From the NCBI GenBank assembly GCA_900765165.1, contig CAAFQR010000074.1, positions 1 through 23,321 on the forward strand: a stretch of DNA of 23,321 nt, in the 5' to 3' direction. The translations under genes and the position numbers were made by a program. Every line of letters starts with the position of its first letter. Positions within the stretch are counted from its first letter, which is position 1. Shown one piece after another: positions 1 to 7,301 of this stretch. The notes beneath the pieces are model-generated. The model made no database searches. It had not been told where the DNA came from and was given only the letters and a program-made list of their open reading frames with translations. This stretch comes from Veillonellaceae bacterium (GTDB lineage: Bacteria > Bacillota > Negativicutes > Veillonellales > Veillonellaceae).

Positions 1-1230
1 CTGTATAGTATTTTAGCGGCTACCTTCTTGTTAACGCGGTATTTGTTTGGTGCTTTTTATAAACCAGTTCCTATTAATCCTGATTTTACGCCAGGCGTTA
101 CGGTTATTATCCCTTGCTTCAATGAAGAAACCTGGATTAAACGCACCGTACTCAGTTGCGTCAACCAGGACTATCCGCCGGAAAAGCTGGAAGTTATCGT
201 CGTTGATGACTGCTCTAATGACAATTCCTGGCAGGCTATTGAAGAAATAGTGGCCGAGTTGAGAGCCGAAGATACGACGGGGCTTCCTGATCGTATTCGT
301 TGTCACAAACAGCCTCATAACATGGGTAAACGAGAAGCCTTAGCGGTGGGAGCCGAGTTAGCTAATCACGAGCTTTTGGTATTCGTTGATTCGGATAGTT
401 TTGTGGATCCCTTCGCGATTCGCAACCTTGTCCAGCCCTTCCAGGACGAAAATATGGGTGGCGTCTCCGGCCGAACTGACGTGGCCAATACGTATACGAA
501 TGGCTTAACAAAAATGCAGTCTGTTCGTTATTACATTGCGTTCCGTATTTTGAAGGCCGCTGAAGGACTCTTCGATGCTGTAACCTGTTTATCTGGCCCA
601 TTGTCCTGTTATCGCAAGGATTTAGTTTTAAAGTACAGTGATGCGTGGCTCAATCAACATTTCCTCGGTCAGAAAGCTACTTTCGGTGACGATCGTTCGA
701 TGACGAACTTTATACTTCGTCATTATCGTACGACCTATCAGGATACGGCGATTTGTTCCACCATTGTACCTAATACGTATAAGGTCTTTTTGAAGCAACA
801 AATGCGCTGGAAGCGGTCTTGGCTTCGAGAAACCTTCGTGGCAGCTACTTTTATGTGGCGTAAGGAACCCTTTATGGCCTTGTCCTTTTATATGGGGCTT
901 ATCGTGCCTATTTTAGCCCCGGTTATTGTAGTCTATAACCTGTTTTACATCCCACTTACACATCGTGTGTTTCCGTTAACTTTCATAATTGGTATTTTAG
1001 CCATGGCGATGCTCATGAGCTTTGCCCAGCTCCTGCTGAAACGAAGTTCCATCTGGCTCTACGGTATGTGGTTCTGTTTGTATTACGAAGCCGTTTTGCT
1101 TTGGCAAATGCCGATTGCCTGGGTAACCTTTTGGAAATCAACGTGGGGTACGCGCATGACAACGGCCGATGTTACCGGTATTGTGAAATCACTGAAAAAG
1201 AACTCGAAGAAGGATGGTGATGCATCATGA
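1..1230 (+). CDS. Processive family-2 glycosyltransferase, hyaluronan synthase/NodC-like (5' partial)
   Basis: A membrane polysaccharide synthase that would polymerise a nucleotide-sugar into a beta-linked glycan and export it. The frame is open to base 1, with a hydrophobic stretch before the TTG at 28, so the gene starts outside the window and that TTG is not the start. Visible GT-A motifs in order are IIPCFNEE, VVDDCSND, DSDS (from 388), SGPLSCYRKD, GDDRS (from 685) and the processive signature QQMRW (796-810). Three C-terminal hydrophobic segments follow, then WGTR (1144-1155). The GDDR, QQxRW and WGTR combination resembles class I hyaluronan synthases and NodC more than ordinary dolichol-phosphate transferases. 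The actual sugar (GlcNAc, GlcNAc/GlcA or other) cannot be told from sequence. The stop overlaps the next start (ATGA), so the two are probably translationally coupled. Confidence 0.9.
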   Translation: MYSILAATFLLTRYLFGAFYKPVPINPDFTPGVTVIIPCFNEETWIKRTVLSCVNQDYPPEKLEVIVVDDCSNDNSWQAIEEIVAELRAEDTTGLPDRIRCHKQPHNMGKREALAVGAELANHELLVFVDSDSFVDPFAIRNLVQPFQDENMGGVSGRTDVANTYTNGLTKMQSVRYYIAFRILKAAEGLFDAVTCLSGPLSCYRKDLVLKYSDAWLNQHFLGQKATFGDDRSMTNFILRHYRTTYQDTAICSTIVPNTYKVFLKQQMRWKRSWLRETFVAATFMWRKEPFMALSFYMGLIVPILAPVIVVYNLFYIPLTHRVFPLTFIIGILAMAMLMSFAQLLLKRSSIWLYGMWFCLYYEAVLLWQMPIAWVTFWKSTWGTRMTTADVTGIVKSLKKNSKKDGDAS

Positions 1231-3083
1231 CGCCTTCTTTGGGGAATCCTGATTTTACCAGACGGAAAAATCGTCGTAAATTTATTCGCACAGCCGGTCA
1301 AATTTGCATTATAGGAGCTATTGTAGGTACGGCGCTTTGGAGTCATTTCAATACGAGTAGCTATGAGCCAGTTCAAGCCACATCGCCTCGGTCAAATGGT
1401 TTTGTTGCTTTGTCTTATGTTGGTGTGCAAAAAAGTGATGGTGGACGTGTTCTTATTAGTGAAGCTAATCTGGAAGCGCAGCTGGCGGCACTGAAGCGCC
1501 AAGGCTACGAAACGGTGACCACGGATGACGTGTATGATTATTATAAAAAAGGCAAAGAGTTGCCGGAAAAATCGTTATACTTAATGTTTGAAGATGGCCA
1601 TCGCGACGCAGCAATTTTTGCGACTCCTTTATTGCAGAAGTATAATTATCATGCCACTATGATGACATATCCGGAAAAACTTGAAAGTAGCGACACGAAA
1701 TTTTTGCAAGCCGATGACTTGAAACGGTTAGCTAGTGATAGCTATTGGGATTTAGGTAGTAATGGCTATCGATTATTCTATATTAATGTTTTTGATCGGT
1801 ATGGTAACTACTTAGGTGAAATGGACCCGGTAGTATATAATAAAATTACGCCGTATTTGGGGCGACGCTATAATCACTATTTGATGGATTATATTCGAGA
1901 TAAGAACGGCGTGCCTAAGGAAAGCTACGCATCGATGAAACAACGCATTCAGTATGACTATGAAAAGCTAGATGATGTGTATACGAAAGAGCTAGGTTAT
2001 GTGCCGAAGGTGAGCGTGCTTATGCATGCCAATACCGGCGAATTTGGCAATAACCCTGATGTAAGTGCTATTAATGGGTATTGGATTCAGAAGCTCTTTG
2101 CTATGAACTTTAATCGTGAAGGCTATAGCCTAAATGTGCCTAATTCGAGCATTTATGATTTAACACGAATGCAGGTTCAGGCATGGTGGCCTGTTAATCA
2201 TTTGCTTATGCGTATTAAATATGATACTGGTAAGGATATGGTTTTTAATACTGGTGAAGCTGAGCGTTATAATCAATGGAAGCTTACACAAGGTGCTGTT
2301 GAGTTTAAGGATGAAATGATATATCTGACTACATTGCCTAGTTCGGCAGGTCGTGTGGTATTACAGGATAGTGAATCACATCCGAATCTTACTGTATCCA
2401 CAGAGTTAGACGGTAATAAGGTCGGTATTCAATCGATTTATCTTCGTGCCGATAAGACTTTGAAAAATTACATTGTCGTGGAAGTGAAGAATAATTACTT
2501 GCTCGTCAATGAAGTGACCAACGGGGTGGTAAAGACCTTGTATAAGAAATCTGTTAACGAATTACAAGGTAAACAACCAATTTCTGTTGATGAAGATAAA
2601 CATGATGCAGTAACGGCAGAGCTTGATGCATTTAAATCGTACGCACCCAAAGAGGGTTTTTCACAAGAACATTTAGCACCGTTAAAGGACCAAACCACTG
2701 AAACACCGAAAACGGTTGCGCAAGGTGCTAAGTTGTATGAGCCGATTGTACATGATCAAGAGCAAGGCCACTATAAGTTGGGGCTTACGTTGACTGGTTC
2801 GCAATTACATCTTACTTTTGACGGTAAAGACTTGGGTGCTGTAACGGTATCCCACACAGCACCAGGTTCACTTATGCTCGGTGCTGATTGGAATGTGCAA
2901 AGCGGTCAACAACGTGATTGGGACGATGATGTGTATGATGGCGTTTTTAAAGAGTTAACGGTCACTGATGCGGACACTAATACGGTGTTGTTTACATCAC
3001 AATACAGTGGCTGGGAATTATTCAAATATAAAGCGTCTAAGTATTTGAATGTAGTTATTAATTGGTTTGTCAATAATTTATAG
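1227..3083 (+). CDS. Membrane-anchored polysaccharide deacetylase-like protein with degenerate catalytic motifs
   Basis: 618 residues. A basic N-terminus and one hydrophobic segment (about 22-38) suggest an uncleaved anchor with an extracytoplasmic body. Residues about 58-190 follow the NodB/PgaB-type deacetylase pattern: ALSYVGV, a helix ending in RQGYETV, then LYLMFEDGHRDA where active enzymes have TFDDGxxD. The second motif, normally GSHTxxH, reads LGSNGYRLF. The catalytic Asp is therefore Glu122 and the first metal His is Asn179. The C-terminal half (about 370-600) is beta-rich, with LTVSTELDG and LHLTFDGKDLG stretches reminiscent of LamG/concanavalin-type sugar-binding folds. The gene overlaps the synthase by 4 bp. 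It may be an inactive or altered deacetylase homologue that binds the nascent glycan. The family call is fairly safe; activity is uncertain. Confidence 0.75.
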   Translation: MTPSLGNPDFTRRKNRRKFIRTAGQICIIGAIVGTALWSHFNTSSYEPVQATSPRSNGFVALSYVGVQKSDGGRVLISEANLEAQLAALKRQGYETVTTDDVYDYYKKGKELPEKSLYLMFEDGHRDAAIFATPLLQKYNYHATMMTYPEKLESSDTKFLQADDLKRLASDSYWDLGSNGYRLFYINVFDRYGNYLGEMDPVVYNKITPYLGRRYNHYLMDYIRDKNGVPKESYASMKQRIQYDYEKLDDVYTKELGYVPKVSVLMHANTGEFGNNPDVSAINGYWIQKLFAMNFNREGYSLNVPNSSIYDLTRMQVQAWWPVNHLLMRIKYDTGKDMVFNTGEAERYNQWKLTQGAVEFKDEMIYLTTLPSSAGRVVLQDSESHPNLTVSTELDGNKVGIQSIYLRADKTLKNYIVVEVKNNYLLVNEVTNGVVKTLYKKSVNELQGKQPISVDEDKHDAVTAELDAFKSYAPKEGFSQEHLAPLKDQTTETPKTVAQGAKLYEPIVHDQEQGHYKLGLTLTGSQLHLTFDGKDLGAVTVSHTAPGSLMLGADWNVQSGQQRDWDDDVYDGVFKELTVTDADTNTVLFTSQYSGWELFKYKASKYLNVVINWFVNNL

Positions 3084-3096
3084 CATGAGGTGTTGT

Positions 3097-4143
3097 ATGG
3101 CAACTTTCATTCGCCGCTCTATGATTGTAGGTGGCGTTGTTAGTTCCTTACTGCTAGGTGGTTGCTATTCCCAAACTACTGATGCCATGGAGGGTCATAA
3201 TCCGACTTTCCATGGCTGGGTTGTTTATTGGGATGCATCGCGTGGTGAAAAGGAATTGTTAGCTGTCGATAAGGCGAAAACCGGTGTAACGTATAATGGT
3301 GTTTCTTATTTTGGGGCCTACTATGATAAAAAAGGGCAGTTGTTACTGCCGAAGGAGTTTCCATCTGAGGTAAATGTGCCCGGCGATCGTTTCTTGACGA
3401 TTGTTAATGACAAAGAAAATGAAGATGGGGCAATAACGCGTAAAGACCCGGAATTCGTAGCGGCTATCTTGAAAAGTGATGGCGAACGGCGCCGACACGC
3501 AAAAGAAATCCTTGACCTAGCGCATTCTGGCGGCTATAATGGCGTCGAAATCGATTATGAACGCGTGTGGAAGGATGTAAAGCTACGTAATAATTTCGCG
3601 GCGTTTTTGAAGATTTTACAAGAGCAAGCAACTAAACGACATTTAGCTTTGCGTGTTATACTGGAGCCTAGTGTAGATTATAGTAAGGTTAACTTGCCTA
3701 AGGGACCGACATATGTCATTATGGCGTACAATTTATTTGGTACCCATAGTGGTCCGGGACCGAAGGCAGATTACCAATTTCTGCGAACTACAGCACGTAG
3801 TTTAGATAGTGTTCCATGGCCTCATGGCGTGGCATTATCTACCGGTGGGTGTTATTGGGACAGCACCGATGTGAAGAAATATATTGCGACTACCGAGGCA
3901 ATTCGCTTAGCAAAGAAATACGACGTAACGCCGGAACGGGATATTCTAAGCGGTGCGTTGCATTTTACGTACACTGATGAAGCAGGTGTAAATGCTACGA
4001 TTTGGTATGCCGATGAAACGACGATTGAGCTGTGGATTAAAACAGTGAAACCGTATGAGCTTGATGATATTAGCATTTGGCGTATGGGTGATCATGAGGT
4101 GATGTACGATTTGTCCGAAGCGAGGACTGATGCTGGGAAGTAA
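3097..4143 (+). CDS. GH18-like glycoside hydrolase lipoprotein
   Basis: 348 residues from the ATG at 3097. That ATG is preceded by GAGGTG at 3087-3092 and begins a clean lipoprotein signal, MATFIRR, hydrophobic core, then LGGC with Cys23. Longer in-frame starts overlap the upstream gene. The core resembles the GH18 TIM barrel. The catalytic strand reads GGYNGVEIDYE (usual DGxDxDxE, here with Asn and Glu in the first two Asp positions), with putative acid Glu155 kept. MAYNLFG takes the place of MxYD, followed by SGPGPKA as in spore-coat YaaH-type GH18 proteins, and ISIWRMGDHE ends the barrel. It probably sits as a lipid-anchored envelope protein that cleaves or binds the beta-1,4-GlcNAc-type polymer made by the upstream synthase. 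The 13-bp gap indicates the same operon. Substrate is an inference. Confidence 0.75.
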   Translation: MATFIRRSMIVGGVVSSLLLGGCYSQTTDAMEGHNPTFHGWVVYWDASRGEKELLAVDKAKTGVTYNGVSYFGAYYDKKGQLLLPKEFPSEVNVPGDRFLTIVNDKENEDGAITRKDPEFVAAILKSDGERRRHAKEILDLAHSGGYNGVEIDYERVWKDVKLRNNFAAFLKILQEQATKRHLALRVILEPSVDYSKVNLPKGPTYVIMAYNLFGTHSGPGPKADYQFLRTTARSLDSVPWPHGVALSTGGCYWDSTDVKKYIATTEAIRLAKKYDVTPERDILSGALHFTYTDEAGVNATIWYADETTIELWIKTVKPYELDDISIWRMGDHEVMYDLSEARTDAGK

Positions 4144-4173
4144 TCCGGCAGGGCCGTTTGGGATATATCGGGT

Positions 4174-4195
4174 ATCGGCGACGGCCGATAAGGAG
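4174..4195 (+). promoter_or_regulatory. Hairpin abutting the ribosome binding site of the EAL gene
   Basis: A perfect 6-bp stem (ATCGGC 4174-4179, GCCGAT 4184-4189) with a GACG tetraloop ends one base before the Shine-Dalgarno AGGAG (4191-4195) of the gene starting at 4207. No terminator T-run follows. It could set the translation level of the EAL gene relative to the polysaccharide genes; that role is inferred. Confidence 0.4.
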
Positions 4196-4206
4196 TAAAA
4201 AATTGT

Positions 4207-5493
4207 ATGAATTTGACAAATGAATGTCAAGATATTAGAGAAGATATAGCCACTGATTCGTATCAGCTGTTCTATGAACGGTTGGGGGATTGGTTGGTGC
4301 GCACATCAAATCCAAAGGCATTTATTGTGCTCGATATCGATAATTTTAATTTGGTTAATTTGATGTTTGGCCACGACGTGGGCAATGCGGTGCTCTGTGA
4401 AATCAGCACCGTGCTGCGTCATCACTTAGGTGAGCACGGCACGTTCGCCAGGCGTTATGCGGACCGCTATTCTATTATGATGACTTACGAGTCACGGGAA
4501 TGGCTACGCAGCTGGTGTAAGGAGCTGATTGGCGCCTTGCAGCATTTTAATTGTTTGGTAAGTCGCCATTTTCGCCTGAAACCGGCGGTGGGGATTTATT
4601 GCATTCCCGATAATGTGCATTGTCCCTATGAAGTACAGGAACGGGCTATTTTGGCACGCAAGCTGGTTAAGAGTAAGTATGAACGGTATTATCACTTCTT
4701 TACCGAAGATTTGATTGATAAGCAAATCGAAGACAAGAAGCTTTTTGATGCCATTTGTAACGGCTTAGACCGCAAGGAGTTTGTGCCGTATTACCAAACC
4801 TTGTATGATATGAAGACCTTAGAACCAATAGGGGCGGAAGCGTTGATACGCTGGCCCCAGTCAGATGGGTCCATGATGATGCCGGCCCAGTATATTCATT
4901 TTGCTGAGCAAACCGGTATTATTCAAGATATTGACGATTATATGCTGGAAACTGTGTGCCAGCATATGGCGCAGTGGCAGGAAGCGGGCCTCACGGTGCT
5001 TCCCATTGCCGTTAATGTGTCGCGTCGACGTTTAAATAGTAGTAATTTTGTTGAGTTTTGTAAGAAACTATTAGATCGTTATCAATTGCCGGTTGGTTTA
5101 CTCCGTATTGAAATAACGGAAGGCGCCTTAGCCGAGGACTGCGAAGTTCGCCAGCAATTAATCAATGATTTAAAAGCGATTGGCATTGAAGTGTTGATTG
5201 ATGACTTTGGCACTGGATATTCTTCGCTGAGCATGTTGAAGAATTTCAAGGCAAAAGCCTTAAAGATTGACAAGTCATTTGTTGATGATATGAGTAAAAC
5301 GGGTAGAGAGTTTATCGATGTAATTATCAAGCTAGGCAAGCTCATGGGGATGCGCATTGTTGCCGAAGGCGTTGAAACAAAAGCGCAATACGAGTTTTTG
5401 CTCCAGCATGGCTGTGATACTATGCAAGGCTATTACATGGCTAAACCGGTAGATCACGACACGTATCAAGAAATATTGAAACCGTGTCGCTAG
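4207..5493 (+). CDS. c-di-GMP phosphodiesterase, degenerate GGDEF plus intact EAL domain
   Basis: 428 residues, soluble, no membrane segment. Residues about 35-165 form a GGDEF-like domain (FIVLDIDNFNLVN, FGHDVGN), but the active loop reads YADRY (84-88) instead of GGDEF, so it should not make c-di-GMP. It may bind GTP or act as a sensory module. Residues about 175-425 are an EAL domain with the catalytic signature kept: EALIRW (211-216), VNVS, EITE, IDDFGTGYSS (331-340), KIDKSF, AEGVET (386-391) and QGYYMAKP. It should hydrolyse c-di-GMP to pGpG. It lies 63 bp after the GH18-like gene and 18 bp before a diguanylate cyclase, which suggests local c-di-GMP control of polysaccharide synthesis. 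Start chosen for AGGAG at 4191-4195. Confidence 0.9.
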   Translation: MNLTNECQDIREDIATDSYQLFYERLGDWLVRTSNPKAFIVLDIDNFNLVNLMFGHDVGNAVLCEISTVLRHHLGEHGTFARRYADRYSIMMTYESREWLRSWCKELIGALQHFNCLVSRHFRLKPAVGIYCIPDNVHCPYEVQERAILARKLVKSKYERYYHFFTEDLIDKQIEDKKLFDAICNGLDRKEFVPYYQTLYDMKTLEPIGAEALIRWPQSDGSMMMPAQYIHFAEQTGIIQDIDDYMLETVCQHMAQWQEAGLTVLPIAVNVSRRRLNSSNFVEFCKKLLDRYQLPVGLLRIEITEGALAEDCEVRQQLINDLKAIGIEVLIDDFGTGYSSLSMLKNFKAKALKIDKSFVDDMSKTGREFIDVIIKLGKLMGMRIVAEGVETKAQYEFLLQHGCDTMQGYYMAKPVDHDTYQEILKPCR

Positions 5494-5511
5494 AAAGGAA
5501 GCGAATCAGAA

Positions 5512-6849
5512 GTGTTGTCTCAGGTAGTTGCAGTACCTAAGCAATTGATCGATTTGTTGCAGTCGATGTACTATGATATGTATGTAATTAACTTGGAACG
5601 CCGGTGTGCGCACCATGTATTTTCCGATAAAAGTGGCCTTCCGTCATTTATTCCTTTGTGGGAGGATTATGTGAACAGCTCGAAGGGCAAGTTTTTATTC
5701 GAAAATCATTTGAAGGCGATTCAGGAACGGTTGTCTTGCGACGCATTGCTTCGGTGCTATGAACAAGGGGATGTGTCATTTCAGTATGACTATCCCTGCA
5801 TTTATAAAGGTAAGCAGCAGTGGGTATCCTTTAAGGTAACCATTGAGCCTATGGTTTTTCACGAAGGTGAAGAGCCATCTATTTGTGCTACGCTGATTGT
5901 ACAGAAGGCAGAACGCAATGATTTCTTGCGCCATATTATTATTCAACAGGTGTTTGCCAAAGGGGACTGCTTTGTTCTCCTTGATGCTGAAAATGACCAG
6001 TTCGCTATTTTATGCGGCACGGAAACGGATAAGAAAATTGCGCCCGGTGCTTTTGATAGCTTTAGCCGCGTCATCGAATACTACATTCAGAACTATGTAG
6101 CCGAAGAGGATAAGGAACGGGCTCGTCAGGAATCTAACCTGCAGTATATTATGGAATGCTTGGACCGCGATGGTGTGCATGCCTTTTCTTGTGGCGTTCA
6201 TACGTCGGATGGTCGTTATTTGCGCAAGCAGTGGGAATATCGTTATTACGATAAGAAGACGAAGCGCATTATCTTGCGCCGTTCCGATGTTACAGAGCTT
6301 TACATGGAACATCAGCGCTTGTCTCGTGAATTAATGGATGCGTTGAAGCGCGCCGAAACCGATTCGTTGACAGGGGCTCTCAATTACCGTAGCATTGAAC
6401 AGTACGTTACGCAGTCGCTTGACGACTTAAAAGGCTATGCAGCGTTGCTCTTTATAGATCTGGATGATTTCAAATTGGTTAATGACCGTTTTGGCCATCA
6501 GGTAGGCGATGAAGTGCTGCGCCGTGTCGTATCCATCATGAATAATGTGGTCTATGATATTCCACGCTTGGTAGGGCGTACCGGCGGCGATGAGTTTGTC
6601 GTGTTCTTGCCTAGTGTACAGTCGGTTGATGCGGCGAAGGCCTATGCGGCTATGATTTGCAAACAGATTCAGGACATTACAAATCATGAAATCGAGTTCA
6701 ATAACCTGTCGGCCAGTGTGGGTATTGCGTTGGCACCGCGTGACGGTAATGATTATAAAACGCTGATAAAGGTAGCAGATGAGCGGGCTTATGAGGCAAA
6801 ACGATCCGGCAAAAATCGCTTTTCGATAAACACGCAAAAAAATTCTTAA
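5512..6849 (+). CDS. Diguanylate cyclase (GGDEF) with N-terminal PAS-like sensory region
   Basis: 445 residues starting with GTG; AAAGGAAG at 5494-5501 is the ribosome binding site. Residues 1-270 look like one or two PAS-like sensory modules (for example FVLLDAENDQFAIL near 154-167 and YDKKTKRIILRRSDVT near 246-261), then a short helical linker. Residues about 283-440 are a complete GGDEF domain: DSLTGALN, FIDLDDFKLVNDRFGH and the active loop GRTGGDEF (GGDEF at 358-362). The product inhibition site RxxD that normally lies just before the loop is not present (DIPRLVGR instead), so feedback inhibition is probably absent. No membrane segment is seen. It would convert two GTP to c-di-GMP, opposing the upstream phosphodiesterase. 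The signal sensed is unknown. Confidence 0.9.
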   Translation: MLSQVVAVPKQLIDLLQSMYYDMYVINLERRCAHHVFSDKSGLPSFIPLWEDYVNSSKGKFLFENHLKAIQERLSCDALLRCYEQGDVSFQYDYPCIYKGKQQWVSFKVTIEPMVFHEGEEPSICATLIVQKAERNDFLRHIIIQQVFAKGDCFVLLDAENDQFAILCGTETDKKIAPGAFDSFSRVIEYYIQNYVAEEDKERARQESNLQYIMECLDRDGVHAFSCGVHTSDGRYLRKQWEYRYYDKKTKRIILRRSDVTELYMEHQRLSRELMDALKRAETDSLTGALNYRSIEQYVTQSLDDLKGYAALLFIDLDDFKLVNDRFGHQVGDEVLRRVVSIMNNVVYDIPRLVGRTGGDEFVVFLPSVQSVDAAKAYAAMICKQIQDITNHEIEFNNLSASVGIALAPRDGNDYKTLIKVADERAYEAKRSGKNRFSINTQKNS

Positions 6850-6856
6850 AAAGGGC

Positions 6857-6885
6857 TTGCATTTATCTCGAGTTTATCATATAAT
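6857..6885 (+). promoter_or_regulatory. Promoter of the tRNA cluster
   Basis: TTGCAT (6857-6862) and TATAAT (6880-6885) are spaced by 17 bp, and the expected start is about 7 bp before the first tRNA. The -35 begins 8 bp after the diguanylate cyclase stop, leaving no room for a terminator between them. Confidence 0.85.
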
Positions 6886-6899
6886 AACAAACGTACCAT

Positions 6900-6975
6900 T
6901 CCTCGATAGCTCAGTCGGTAGAGCAATCGGCTGTTAACCGATCGGTCGTAGGTTCGAGTCCTACTCGGGGAGCCA
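6900..6975 (+). tRNA. tRNA-Asn (GTT)
   Basis: 76 nt with encoded CCA. The acceptor TCCTCGA pairs with TCGGGGA (one G-T pair). The anticodon loop CTGTTAA gives anticodon GTT at 6933-6935, and the T arm is GTAGG TTCGAGT CCTAC. First of three tandem tRNAs, separated from the next by 2 nt. Confidence 0.97.
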
Positions 6976-6977
6976 GT

Positions 6978-7052
6978 GGCCCGTTGGTCAAGCGGTTAAG
7001 ACACCGCCCTTTCACGGCGGTATCGGGGGTTCGATTCCCCCACGGGTCACCA
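6978..7052 (+). tRNA. tRNA-Glu (TTC)
   Basis: 75 nt with encoded CCA. The acceptor GGCCCGT pairs with ACGGGTC. The anticodon stem CCGCC/GGCGG closes loop CTTTCAC, giving TTC at 7011-7013, and the T arm is GGGGG/CCCCC. Confidence 0.97.
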
Positions 7053-7056
7053 ATAT

Positions 7057-7132
<76 letters not shown>

Positions 7133-7139
7133 AGACCTA

Positions 7140-7177
7140 AGCAGTCTGCGTCCTGTGATGCAGACTGCTTTCTTTTT
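7140..7177 (+). terminator. Intrinsic terminator of the tRNA cluster
   Basis: A perfect 10-bp stem AGCAGTCTGC/GCAGACTGCT (7140-7149, 7160-7169) with a 10-nt loop is followed by the T-rich run TTCTTTTT. It probably also ends transcripts reading through from the polysaccharide/c-di-GMP genes. Confidence 0.92.
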
Positions 7178-7301
7178 AACTTAATTGAGAATTTTTGACG
7201 ATAAAATAGAGGCAACTTATTGGCGTGCGACGTAAGATGTGATACCATTACAAGTAGTGAATCTTACATTCGATAAACCGTCGATAATGGAGGAATTAAT
7301 C

